Assembly (NCBI GenBank): GCA_963678135.1
Contig: OY782667.1
Location: 806,001-870,000, forward strand
Length of the DNA: 64,000 nt
DNA from: JAHJKV01 sp963678135
GTDB taxonomy: Bacteria > Desulfobacterota > Desulfovibrionia > Desulfovibrionales > Desulfovibrionaceae
Direction: 5' to 3'
The position numbers and the translations under genes were made by a program. Positions 18,305 to 26,907 of this stretch are shown here, piece after piece. Numbering within the stretch: position 1 is the first letter of the stretch; each line of letters begins with the position of its first letter. The notes beneath the pieces were generated by a model. That model saw only the letters and a program-made list of their open reading frames with translations. It was not told where the DNA came from and ran no database searches.

Positions 18305-18655
18305 TTATGCTGATTCTCCTAATGGATTTTTTCCATATTTATTATTGCCACGTTGACCTTCTGGAACTGTCATCCCTAAAATTCCAGTATACCCAAAAGG
18401 CGTAATTACTAATAACATCCACCAACCACAAAGCCCAACATCGTGTAATCGTCTGACGTGCACAGATAAACATGGAAGCAATGTTACTAAAAAATAAAAA
18501 ATAAAAGTAAAGGCAAAATCTAACGCAATGATATCTATAATTAACAAAGCACTCTGTATAAGCGCATGGATAAGAAAAAACATCCAAAATTCTTTACGAC
18601 TTGCTCTGCCCTTAAATACTGCATACTTTTTTAAAACTTCAAAATACCATTTCAT
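18305..18655 (-). CDS. DUF805 membrane protein, copy 2
   Basis: A 116-residue DUF805 protein whose first 28 residues are almost identical to those of copy 1, with the same ribosome-binding site. It keeps the canonical RRLHDVGLCGWW motif and the C-terminal GNNKYGKNP segment, so it is the complete version. It is predicted to have three or four membrane helices. The middle has diverged from copy 1, suggesting an older duplication or partial gene conversion at the 5' ends. Confidence 0.9.
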   Translation of the reverse strand: MKWYFEVLKKYAVFKGRASRKEFWMFFLIHALIQSALLIIDIIALDFAFTFIFYFLVTLLPCLSVHVRRLHDVGLCGWWMLLVITPFGYTGILGMTVPEGQRGNNKYGKNPLGESA

Positions 18656-18985
18656 AATTCCTCCTAAAGGTTGTAAACAGGCTCTATTGTCTCATGCCTT
18701 ACATACTCGCTTGATCCCTAACGTATTTAGAGTCAGATGTCAGCCTTAAAAATAAACCTGCCGTGCAGAACCCATACGATCCCAAACATGAGGTAGTAGC
18801 ATAAAAATATGAGAGATTAGCTCCAAAACTTAATATTATTTGAGCTTTGCCTTAAAATACTCAAATATATTATGCCGTTATACTTTGGATATATCTTTTT
18901 GTTATAAAGACGTATTTCATTGACAATTTATGACAATTTATGACAAGTAGTGCATATTGAGTCTCAACGAGGACATTAAGGGACA
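18656..18985. other. intergenic, no gene recognised
   Basis: AT-rich spacer without a supported ORF. A short direct repeat of TGACAATTTA occurs twice near 18920-18945, about 45-65 bp before the HTH gene, and could be an operator. Otherwise I see nothing here. Confidence 0.4.
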
Positions 18986-19252
18986 ATGAGGGCAATGCAT
19001 GATACCCCCAAAACTTTTGCGCTTCTGACGCTTCAGGAGACGGCTGATGTGCTGAGGGTTCATAAGCGCACAGTGTACCGCCTTATTTCTGAAGAAAAGT
19101 TGGCAGCAGTAAAAGTAGGTGGCCAGTGGCGAGTTTCTGAGCGAGCCCTTTTGGATTTTATTGACTCGGGCGGGGAAAAGACTGTACAAAAAACAAAGAC
19201 TGTACAAACAAAGAAACCAGAGGAAGTTCAGTTGCCTCTTCCGCTGAGTTAA
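18986..19252 (+). CDS. excisionase-family / MerR-like small HTH protein
   Basis: An 88-residue DNA-binding protein. The helix-turn-helix LTLQETADVLRVHKRTVYRLI and the wing EEKLAAVKVGGQWRVSERAL match the excisionase (Xis/AlpA-like) domain also used in many small regulators. A short Lys/Thr-rich tail follows. AAGGGACA lies before the ATG. No integrase is nearby, so a prophage origin is not shown. It is followed closely by two small genes in the same direction that probably share its transcript. Confidence 0.85.
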   Translation: MRAMHDTPKTFALLTLQETADVLRVHKRTVYRLISEEKLAAVKVGGQWRVSERALLDFIDSGGEKTVQKTKTVQTKKPEEVQLPLPLS

Positions 19253-19264
19253 GGAGTAAAGTCC

Positions 19265-19675
19265 ATGATCAAAGATACAAAAGAACAAGAACTCGAAGCA
19301 AAAGTGCAAAAAATATTTATGCCCAATAATCATGGACCAAAAATTTCGGTTTACGGCACGGCTGTGGCTAGCAGTATGGGCAGTGAACGGGACGGGGCTG
19401 TTTTTACTGTACAGAAATTATATAGGCTGGCTGAAAATGCAAACAAATATGCCTATGCTGCTGTTTGTGCACAAGGAACTGATCGTGACCGTAGAGCATA
19501 TACTATTGAAGAAAAAGAAGAAAATGTTTTGATGTCTAATGGTGCGGTTACTTTAGATGTGCCCACGGATGCTTTGCTTGAGCTTTTGTCGCTTGCTTTG
19601 GTAAAAGAAGCAAAGCAGCAGGAAACAGCAAATATTCATGAATACATGGCGGAAAAATTCTCCTCAAATTCATAA
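19265..19675 (+). CDS. hypothetical protein
   Basis: A 136-residue soluble protein preceded by AAGGAGTAAAG. The family is not recognised. A central segment (VQKLYRLAENANKYAYAAVC) looks helical, and the C-terminal part is Leu/Ala-rich. It starts 12 bp after the excisionase-like gene, which implies co-transcription. Confidence 0.7.
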   Translation: MIKDTKEQELEAKVQKIFMPNNHGPKISVYGTAVASSMGSERDGAVFTVQKLYRLAENANKYAYAAVCAQGTDRDRRAYTIEEKEENVLMSNGAVTLDVPTDALLELLSLALVKEAKQQETANIHEYMAEKFSSNS

Positions 19676-19808
19676 AATATACTTTTTGTGCCTGTAAAGG
19701 CTTTGTTCGCACTGAAGCCTTATTGCTACCCTTTACATTTTATAGAGGAATGGTATAAGAAAGCCATCCTGACTATAGAGTTATTGTATGCAATGCAAAG
19801 GGGAAATT

Positions 19809-20051
19809 ATGACTACGGACATCATTAGGGATATGTCTTCTGGTAAGCGAATAGCCAAAGGGTTCATGCGTGGAATGGGAAGGATGTTTGATATTTCTGG
19901 TTCGTACAGCATAGGAGTTCGCTATAAGTACAATACTGAAACTTCTTATGCCATTGACCGTGATTCCTTACGAAGGGACTTGGAAACTATAGGACAGGAC
20001 GTACAAAAAGCCTTAGGCCAATACGAGAAGCAATATGGCAAAACAAGATAA
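19809..20051 (+). CDS. hypothetical small basic protein
   Basis: An 80-residue protein starting MTTDIIRDMSSGKRIAKG, with AAAGGGGAAATT upstream of ATG 19809 (chosen over 19788). The N-terminal half is basic and Gly/Met-rich; the C-terminal half is a charged helix. No known domain recognised. The last bases overlap a possible 40-codon ORF at 20035. Confidence 0.6.
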   Translation: MTTDIIRDMSSGKRIAKGFMRGMGRMFDISGSYSIGVRYKYNTETSYAIDRDSLRRDLETIGQDVQKALGQYEKQYGKTR

Positions 20052-20157
20052 TTTTTCGCCAAAGGTTTCTTTGAAAAAAGCACAAGAACGTCTCTCTGCT
20101 GAAAGCGAGGGGTGTGCTATGCAAAATATTTGTATAGCTAACACTTGTACAATATAA
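20035..20157 (+). CDS. possible small ORF overlapping the preceding gene
   Basis: A 40-codon frame beginning MAKQDNFSPKVSLKKAQERL, whose ATG lies inside the end of the 80-residue gene. Overlapping start, Lys-rich amphipathic N-terminus and position suggest translational coupling, but there is no strong ribosome binding site and no family match. Weak call. Confidence 0.3.
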   Translation: MAKQDNFSPKVSLKKAQERLSAESEGCAMQNICIANTCTI

Positions 20158-20278
20158 GCATTACATCAGATCGCATAGCCTTTCTTCAAATATTAAAAAT
20201 CTCTAGCTCTGGACAGAAGCCTTTTTTTGGTGAAATCTGTGCAGGACAATCTGTAGTGCACAGAACAAGGGGATTTTT

Positions 20279-21709
20279 ATGTACCTTGATAATTTTGAAA
20301 GTATTTGTCTTTTTCATATCTTGGAGGGGCTTCGAGACGGCTTAAGTCATTTCTCTTCAAGGCCTACGCGCGTAGCTCTTTTGTACGCCATACAGCATGA
20401 TGACTTGCCCCGTGTCTATGATCCCATGGGACTTTTAAGTGGCCATGAATCCGTGCTTAAGGATTTCTACCAAGAGAGGCAGGGTTGGCGAAAAGCTCCG
20501 CCTTTTGCCGGAGAAATGGAGTTTTTGGACAGCGAGCATTTTCGCGATCTGCATCTCGCTGGTATTCTTAGCCATGGTGGCCGAACCAATGCGGTTGCTT
20601 ACCAAGTATGGTTTATTGAGCAGCATCCTGATGTCTGCTCGCTTGGGCCGTTTCGGATGTGGCTGGAGTATGCTGTTCGCCTGTTTGCTCAAAATTATAA
20701 GATGAAAAGCGTGATGACCATTGATACGGCTGGCTTTTTTTTGCAGCAGTGTGCAACTCATGCCATCAGAGATTTTATTGTAGAGGAACGCAGTAGCATG
20801 GGAAAGCTGGATACTCGTTTACGGGTATATCCTTTGCTGGATGCTGTTTTGGGTGTTTCCAGCACATTGGAAGAAGGGGCTGCAGCTGTTGGTAGAATTG
20901 CTTTTGTTGAGCCAAGTGAAATTTATAATATGAATTTTTTGGCCTTGTTTCCTGATTCAGAGCGTCCCTTGCTCAGTAACCATAAGCATGTACGAAAGCT
21001 TTTGCAAAGTGTTGAATATTCTTCTGCGCTCATGGTTTCAGATGGTGTCTTTGTTTGGGGTTTTGCCACGGGTATTGCTCCTGATTCAAGTGTGATTGCA
21101 CATTTTAATGGCAATCATGGTTTTTTATGGCTGAATGGTTTGCGAGTCTGCAGTTTTTCTAATGGTGCTTTTAATGCCTTGACCAGACAGGCAAATCTTG
21201 TGGATTTGGAAGAAAAACTTCTTGAAATGCCACTTTCACGTTCCGAGCAACATTCCATGATGAAAATTGTAGCCAGACTTGTAGGCAGTGCTGCAGAAAG
21301 GCATCATGGAGCGTGTTTGGTTTTAGATTTTTCAGAGCAAGGGCTTGAGGTTTCAGGGCAAAAACTGGAACATGCCCTTGATCTGCGCCAAGAAAAATTT
21401 ATTCAACTTGCCATGTCTTTATCCAAAGTCGATGGTGCGCTGCATATCAGTAAAAACCTGAAACTGCTTGCTTTTGGCTGTTTGCTTGATGGCTCAAGTG
21501 TTCTTGGGGAAAATCGTGCACGAGGCGCACGATATAATTCTGCCTTGCGCTTTTCCGCTGTTCATGACGAGGTCATTGTTGTTTCTGTTTCCTCTGACCG
21601 GCCTGTTTCTATTTTACAAAATGGCTTAGAACTGACAGCAACCTGTGCTATTCAGGATATTTGTGGCTGTCCTTTTCCTCCTACTCTTGCAGAATGGATT
21701 CATGCTTAA
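20279..21709 (+). CDS. DisA_N (diadenylate cyclase-like) domain protein with long N-terminal region
   Basis: A 476-residue protein. The C-terminal ~140 residues resemble the DAC domain that makes cyclic di-AMP: SKVDGALHISKNLKLLAFG holds the DGA motif, and a later block reads GARYNSAL, then HDEVIVVSVSSDRPVSIL, corresponding to the family's RHR motif and VSEETG strand. The usual RHR is replaced by RYN and the Glu pair is absent, so catalysis is uncertain. The N-terminal 300 residues are not recognised and have no membrane helices, unlike CdaA. It could be an active variant, a nucleotide sensor or an inactive homologue. Confidence 0.75.
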   Translation: MYLDNFESICLFHILEGLRDGLSHFSSRPTRVALLYAIQHDDLPRVYDPMGLLSGHESVLKDFYQERQGWRKAPPFAGEMEFLDSEHFRDLHLAGILSHGGRTNAVAYQVWFIEQHPDVCSLGPFRMWLEYAVRLFAQNYKMKSVMTIDTAGFFLQQCATHAIRDFIVEERSSMGKLDTRLRVYPLLDAVLGVSSTLEEGAAAVGRIAFVEPSEIYNMNFLALFPDSERPLLSNHKHVRKLLQSVEYSSALMVSDGVFVWGFATGIAPDSSVIAHFNGNHGFLWLNGLRVCSFSNGAFNALTRQANLVDLEEKLLEMPLSRSEQHSMMKIVARLVGSAAERHHGACLVLDFSEQGLEVSGQKLEHALDLRQEKFIQLAMSLSKVDGALHISKNLKLLAFGCLLDGSSVLGENRARGARYNSALRFSAVHDEVIVVSVSSDRPVSILQNGLELTATCAIQDICGCPFPPTLAEWIHA

Positions 21710-21730
21710 GAGCCTTGCGCTAACACGAGC

Positions 21731-23194
21731 TTAATGCACGTTTAGGCGAGTTATCGTTCGTATGGAGTCTATAAAAATTTCCTGTGGTGCAAGGTTTGGT
21801 AATTCTTTGCCTGGTTCCAAAGTGCTGATTACTGTAGAGCCGATGATTTTACGCCTTGGGTCAGGGCTGGAAGAGCTTTGGGTGTGCAGCCCCCAAAGTG
21901 CGTGAAAAATAAGCGGTTCTCCTTGATATTGCCCAACATAGAGCATACTATGTCCTTTTTTTCCAACTAAGGTCAAAAGCTCAGGCATTGAGAGTAGCAG
22001 GTCTTTTTTTTCTTGCCGAGAAAGAGCAGAGACATCTGTCATTGTCCCATACATGGCCTGCGCTTGTGAATTGCGCGGTAGGGCGATTCCAAAGGGCGTA
22101 AACAAATCCATGAGCGTTGCAGAGCAATCTCGATGCAAAAACAAACCTCCCCAGCCATATTCTTGCCCAAGCAAAGCATTGCCCAGCTTTGCAATATTGG
22201 CTTTATTCAGGGGCAAGGGAAAAGTTGTAGCTGCATTGTGTGCACAAGTGGCGCGTTTGAGCTGTGCCATGCCATGTATATCTTTTACAGGCAGCAAAAC
22301 TTGCTCTTTAGCGCGTGAAGGCAGCAACATACCAAGGCGTCCATGAAAACGAAAAATATTATCTTGATCAATGATTGGCGTGTGTTCATGAATAAGAGCC
22401 ATATGCGGTTTTGAGGAAAATTCCTGAATAAAATCAGCATCTACATAGGCAATATCTTTGGCTGGAATCCAGCCTGATGCAAAGCGCGATTTACAAAGCA
22501 GCCATGCGCGATCTGTTGAAACGTGCAGCACAAAAACCGGAGTACCTGCCCAGAGCAAAGAGTTTTGATTATGATCAAAAGGAAAGCCTTGCCCTGCTTT
22601 TGTGGGATTGGCAAAAATCGGCTGCTGCGTGGGCAAAACTCGCATGGACGTATGCTGAATAGTGATGGCTGGCTTGCAACAATTTGGGTAATTTTCTCGG
22701 TCTGCAAGCTGTTCTAAGTGCTCAAGCCAGCCTGATTCTCGCGGAAGAAGATTTTCTCCCCAGATAGTTTTTGTTTTGTAGTGCACAAATCCCCAAAAAA
22801 CATTTTCTTGTGGCTCATAGGGCAGAGACTGATGCCACGGGGAAAAATGCTTTTTCAAATAGTCCTGAGCCATGCTTTTTTGTGTGTTTTGCTCAAAGAG
22901 AGGAGTATGTGCATCGTGTGCATTATAATATGCTGTGAAGTCTTGGGGTAGCCTAGCAACATCGCGTATTGCACCTGTGGGTGTTTTGCCAATGCAGGAA
23001 AGAAGAAGAACACAAAACAAGGCAGTGCATATGCACAGCAAAAGTTTTGAAAAGTTGCATAGCAAGGGTCTTAAGCAGCGACACAGCAAGAGTTTTACAT
23101 AGCTGCATAGCGAGGGTCTTGATTTTTTGCATAGTGAGAGTTTTGAATTGCTCCACAGCAAGGGTATGAAACAGCGATGAAAAAGCATGAACAC
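21731..23194 (-). CDS. NlpC/P60-family cell-wall hydrolase with SH3 domains
   Basis: A secreted or lipid-anchored peptidoglycan peptidase. After a hydrophobic segment ending LLLSCIGK (possible lipobox) come an N-terminal stabilising region, SH3b-like segments (about 165-330) and a C-terminal NlpC/P60 domain. There the catalytic Cys is in HRDCSATLMDLFTPFG and His residues lie in KKGHSMLYVG and IFHALWG. The first ~60 residues are an odd Cys/Leu/Ser repeat encoded by a DNA tandem repeat, so the true start is uncertain; the real signal peptide may begin near the LLLCICTALFC segment with a non-ATG codon. Confidence 0.85.
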   Translation of the reverse strand: MFMLFHRCFIPLLWSNSKLSLCKKSRPSLCSYVKLLLCRCLRPLLCNFSKLLLCICTALFCVLLLSCIGKTPTGAIRDVARLPQDFTAYYNAHDAHTPLFEQNTQKSMAQDYLKKHFSPWHQSLPYEPQENVFWGFVHYKTKTIWGENLLPRESGWLEHLEQLADRENYPNCCKPAITIQHTSMRVLPTQQPIFANPTKAGQGFPFDHNQNSLLWAGTPVFVLHVSTDRAWLLCKSRFASGWIPAKDIAYVDADFIQEFSSKPHMALIHEHTPIIDQDNIFRFHGRLGMLLPSRAKEQVLLPVKDIHGMAQLKRATCAHNAATTFPLPLNKANIAKLGNALLGQEYGWGGLFLHRDCSATLMDLFTPFGIALPRNSQAQAMYGTMTDVSALSRQEKKDLLLSMPELLTLVGKKGHSMLYVGQYQGEPLIFHALWGLHTQSSSSPDPRRKIIGSTVISTLEPGKELPNLAPQEIFIDSIRTITRLNVH

Positions 23195-23335
23195 AGAGAA
23201 GCACAGACAAACGCATATTGTCTAGGGCTAGTTTTTTTGCAATAGGACGAGTTGTTTTTGAAATAGGATTAGTTTTTTTTGAAATAAGGCGAGTTGTTTT
23301 TGAAATAGGGCGAGTTTTTTTTGAAATAATTATCT
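23035..23335. repeat. two degenerate tandem repeat arrays at the 5' end of the NlpC/P60 gene
   Basis: From about 23035 to 23165 a unit resembling AGTTGCATAGCAAGGGTCTT recurs about five times and is read as part of the coding sequence. From about 23225 to 23330 a unit like GAAATAGGGCGAGTTGTTTT recurs four to five times just upstream. Both are imperfect. Confidence 0.75.
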
Positions 23336-23398
23336 TGGATATTTTGTTGTGGCGTGTTACGGGGAAAGCAAGAGAACCTTTAAGCTGAGGAGGCGAAT

Positions 23399-23641
23399 AT
23401 GTCCGCTTATACCCAAAAGGATATTCCTTTTACCCTAAAGCATGGAGAAATTCTTACTTTTGATGATGGCACAACAGTGCGCTTTGAGTCGAATGGTGAA
23501 GCCAAGGACATTATGGTCAATGACGATTTTGCTCCGGCGATTACGCTCTTTCCGGCCAATGATTATATGCTTGCTGCTGGCGGAAAGAATTTTAAGCTCA
23601 CCGCGCTTTTTGAAGATGCTTTGGAAGTAAGCGAAGCATAA
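23399..23641 (+). CDS. hypothetical small protein
   Basis: An 80-residue acidic, beta-rich protein (FTLKHGEILTFDDGTTVRFE; a second strand-rich half ending EVSEA). The start is well supported by GAGGAGGCGAAT. The family is not recognised; it may be a small cupin- or barrel-like domain, but no motif proves it. The DNA of its last codons is echoed in the repeat-rich sequence that follows. Confidence 0.65.
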   Translation: MSAYTQKDIPFTLKHGEILTFDDGTTVRFESNGEAKDIMVNDDFAPAITLFPANDYMLAAGGKNFKLTALFEDALEVSEA

Positions 23642-24866
23642 GAGAAGTAAGCATAGCCTAAAAAGTACGCGCAAGGTAAGAAATACGCGAAACCTAAGAA
23701 GCGCACGAAGTATAAGAAGCGCGTAGGTGGCAGGACTCGCACTAAGTGTAAGAAGCGTGTAGACGACAAGATGCGCGTCGGTGACAGGAAGCACGCGAAG
23801 TGTAAGAGGCGCGTAGACGATAAGAACAAGAAGGGCGAGCTTTGCTTCCCTTCTTGTCATCCTGCGTGCCTTTTGTTGTTCCACTTCCTTTTTTGCTATA
23901 CCGCACGCCCCTCTTGTCATCCTGCACTAGTTTTTTTGTTGCAGCACATCCCCTCTCTTGTCATCCTGCGTCTGTTTTTATCGTAGCTTATCCCCCCCTC
24001 TTGTCATTCCGCGCGTAAGTCGCGGAATCCAGTGCCTTTTTCTTTTCTTCTTTCTCTTCCTCTTTTTTTCTCTTTTGCTCCCTTTTCTTCCCCTACTGCG
24101 TCAAAGCCTCTCAATCTTGCTCTGCTGGATTCTGCGACTTACGCGCAGAATGACGGAGGGAGGAAGCACTGCCGTACTGCGTCAAAGCCTCATAGCCCGG
24201 CTTTGTTGAACTGTCGCGACTTCGCGCAGAATGACAGGGGGGGATGTACCGACACACTGTACAAAGCACTGGACTGTCGCGACTTAGGCGCGGAATGACA
24301 GAGGGGGAGAAATCACGAATGAAAGGGCGCGGAAGTGACGGAGGGAGGAAGCACTGCCGTACTGGGTCAAAGCCTCATAGCCCTGCTTTGCTGGACTGTC
24401 GCGACTTAGGCGCGGAATGACGGGAGGGGGAGAAATCACGAATGAAAGGGCGCGGAATGACGGAGGAGAAGGGAGTAACAGAGGGGGGAGGAACTGCCAG
24501 AGGGGGAGGCACTGCTTGCTGTGCAAATCTCTACCACGCCGTGCAAAGTTCTGCCATGCTGTACAAAGCACGGGCATAGTGTGCAAAGCGCGGGCGTAGA
24601 GTGCAAAGCTCTAGCACTCTGCGCAAAGCATGAGCATTACGAGTTACAAAGCATCACGCGTTACAAAGCCTCACGAGCTACAAAGCATTACGCACTACAA
24701 AGCACCATGCGCTACAAAGCATCATGCACTATAAAGCATTATGCGCTACAAAGCATTATGTGTTACAAAGCATTACGCGTTACAGGCTCTGCCTTACAGG
24801 CATGGGCTTTACAGGCATGGCAGCTTGCCTTATTTCAGCTCTATGAGCTTATCCTATTTGAGTGAT
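23642..24866. repeat. 1.2-kb repeat-dense intergenic region
   Basis: Three layers are visible. About 23642-23840 is a degenerate tandem repeat (AAGAAGCGCGTAGACGA-like) that appears to grow from the end of the preceding gene. About 23850-24500 holds at least six REP-like palindromes with their usual partners (GCGTCAAAGCCTCATAGCCC and TGCTGGACTGTCGCGACTTA). About 24500-24790 is an 18-bp tandem repeat close to TACAAAGCATTACGCGCT, about nine good copies. Open frames here are repeat artefacts. Confidence 0.85.
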
Positions 24867-26033
24867 ATGAAATATGATGTTCTTGTGCTTGGTGCTGGTG
24901 CTTCAGGGCTGTTTTACGGAGCACATGCAGCTCAAAATAAGCGTAGCATCTGTATTCTTGATCACGCAGCAAAAGCAGCACAAAAAGTGATGGCCTCTGG
25001 TGGTGGCCGTTGTAATTTTACCAATCTTTTTGCTGATGCTGAAAAATACCTATGCACGAACCCTCATTTTGTAAAATCCGCTCTGGCCGGCTTTACTCCG
25101 CATGATGCTTTAGAATTTTTTTCCGCGCGTGGTATTGAGCCCGTGGAAAAAGAAGCCGGACAATTTTTTTCAGCACAAGGGGCTGGGGCTCTTGCCCGTG
25201 TCTTGCTCAAAGAATGCCATGAATCTGGCTGCGAAATACGCCTTAATGTGAAGATATTGGGAGCCTGCCGTGATAAAGAAAATTTTACTGTAGAAAGCGA
25301 GCAAGGCACTTTTCAGGCAAAATCCTTGGTTTTGGCCTTGGGCGGTTCTTCATGGCCCACGCTCGGCAGTTCTGATCTTGGTATGCGTTTAGGCTCAGCC
25401 TTTGGCTTGAAAGTTTTTCCGCCAAAACCAGCCCTTGTACCGCTTCGGCTCATAGGGAAAGACTTAGAGCTGGCGCAAAGCCTTGCGGGTATTGCGCTTC
25501 CTGTGCGTCTGTCCATGCACGGGCATGAAGAAACAGGAGATGTTTTGTTTACCCATCGTGGCCTGTCTGGCCCGGCAGTGCTGCAACTTTCTTTGTATTG
25601 GCATAAAAACGCCGAAGTTTTTATTGATTTTTTACCATCTCACGATGTTCATAACATCTTGTATGCACATAAAAACAGCCGAAAACAGCTTAGCTCTGTG
25701 CTTTCAAAATTTTTACCGTCTCGATTTGTTAAGCATGTTTTAGAACCTTTTGCTCATCTGCCCATGGCTAGGATTGATGCCAAAAAACAGCAAGAGATTG
25801 CAAAAATATTGCATTCTTGGCGCATTGTTCCTTCCGGAACCGAAGGCATGAAAAAGGCAGAAGTAATGGCCGGAGGGCTGGATACCCAAGCCTTTTCTTC
25901 CAAAAGCATGGAGGCAAAACATGTGCCCGGACTTTTTGCCATTGGCGAAGTTTTGGATGTTGTCGGACGTTTGGGTGGCTTTAATCTGCACTGGGCTTGG
26001 GCTTCGGCCTTTGCAGCTGCAATCAAGCGATAA
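24867..26033 (+). CDS. HI0933/BaiN-type NAD(P)/FAD-dependent oxidoreductase
   Basis: A 388-residue flavoprotein of the HI0933 family, which includes BaiN-type enzymes; physiological substrates are mostly unknown. The FAD-binding GxGxxG motif is at the N-terminus (VLVLGAGASGLFYGAHAA), followed by the family signature MASGGGRCNFTN, then ALGGSSWPTLGSS, VLFTHRGLSGPAVLQ, and the C-terminal FAIGEVLDVVGRLGGFNLHWA. ATG 24867 is chosen because it starts the Rossmann strand; upstream in-frame sequence is the 18-bp repeat. A 124-bp tandem repeat begins at its stop codon. Confidence 0.93.
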   Translation: MKYDVLVLGAGASGLFYGAHAAQNKRSICILDHAAKAAQKVMASGGGRCNFTNLFADAEKYLCTNPHFVKSALAGFTPHDALEFFSARGIEPVEKEAGQFFSAQGAGALARVLLKECHESGCEIRLNVKILGACRDKENFTVESEQGTFQAKSLVLALGGSSWPTLGSSDLGMRLGSAFGLKVFPPKPALVPLRLIGKDLELAQSLAGIALPVRLSMHGHEETGDVLFTHRGLSGPAVLQLSLYWHKNAEVFIDFLPSHDVHNILYAHKNSRKQLSSVLSKFLPSRFVKHVLEPFAHLPMARIDAKKQQEIAKILHSWRIVPSGTEGMKKAEVMAGGLDTQAFSSKSMEAKHVPGLFAIGEVLDVVGRLGGFNLHWAWASAFAAAIKR

Positions 26034-26540
26034 AGGCTTGTCTGCTGCGTTGCTGTGCCTCCCTTCCCTCCTCATGTACGGAGGGAGTACACTGCGTCGG
26101 TAAGGTAGCCTTGCGCCTTGCATCCAAACCTTTCTCGCTTGATTGCTTGTGGGATAAAGGCTTGTTTGCTGCGTTGCTGCGACTTCCTTCCCTCCTCATG
26201 TACGGGGGGAGTACACTACGTCGGCAAGGTAGCCTTGCGCCTTGCATCCAAACCTTTCTCGCTTGATTGCTTGTGGGATAAAGGCTTGTTTGCTGCGTTG
26301 CTGCGACTTCCTTCCCTCCTCATGTACGGGGGGAGTACACTACGTCGGTAAGGTAGCCTTGCGCCTTGCATCCAAACCTTTCTCGCTTGATTGCTTGTGG
26401 GACAAAGGCTTGTTTGCTGCGTTGCTGCGACTTCCTTCCCTTCTCATGTACGGGGGGGAGTACACTACGTCGGTAAGGTAGCCTTGCGCCTTGCATCCAA
26501 ACCTTTCTCGCTTGATTGCTTGTGGGATAAAGGCTTGTCT
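26029..26540. repeat. about 124-bp tandem repeat, four copies plus a partial
   Basis: Units begin at GGGATAAAGGCTTG-like positions near 26029, 26153, 26278, 26401 and 26526 (spacing 123-125 bp) and are over 95% alike by eye. Each contains a short inverted core (CTCCTCATGTACGGGGGGAG) and the motif CTCGCTTGATTGCTTGTGG. The first copy begins within the stop codon region of the flavoprotein gene. ORFs read through the array on both strands (repeating Met-Gln-Gly-Ala-Arg-Leu-Pro) are not believed to be genes. Confidence 0.92.
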
Positions 26541-26907
26541 ACTAGAATATACTAAGCATATCAAGATATTATATGTAATTTTACCGTTAAGCAACAAAAA
26601 ACATGCTTAAATGCCAAAAACATGTTAATTGTCTGTTATATTAAACTAATTTTTTGGTATTTAAAAAATGTCATGTTTCGGAGCTCCTTACGAACACCTT
26701 TTTCTTTCTATTGTACCACGAGCCCCTTCTTGTCATCCTGGGTGTAAGTCGCAGGATCCAGTTTTTCTGTCTTTTTTTTCTTTTCCTTATAGACTATCAT
26801 GATTTGAGCGTAAAACTTTCAAACTTGGCTATTTATAGTCCTGTTTGAAAAAACTTCACTCTGAATACAAGATCAGGTAAAGAGTAGATAATTAAGGAGA
26901 GACAATA
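26541..26907. other. intergenic region upstream of serS
   Basis: AT-rich spacer containing one REP-like palindrome (about 26729-26762, TTGTCATCCTGGGTGTAAG then TCGCAGGATCCAG) and T-runs. AAGGAGAGACAAT lies just before the serS ATG. No gene or obvious T-box leader is seen. Confidence 0.5.

Noticed and set aside
18986..20157. A prophage or integrative element starting with the excisionase-like gene
   Set aside because: No integrase, att repeats, capsid or replication genes are nearby; the HTH domain is also common in ordinary regulators.
23950..24590. ORFs in the REP-dense region after 23.6 kb
   Set aside because: All are made from palindromic repeats and short tandem units, without ribosome binding sites or family resemblance.
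26000..26600. Tandem ORFs with a repeating MQGARLPYRRS or MHPNLSRLIACG sequence
   Set aside because: They are readings of the 124-bp tandem repeat on both strands; frame is maintained only where unit length allows.
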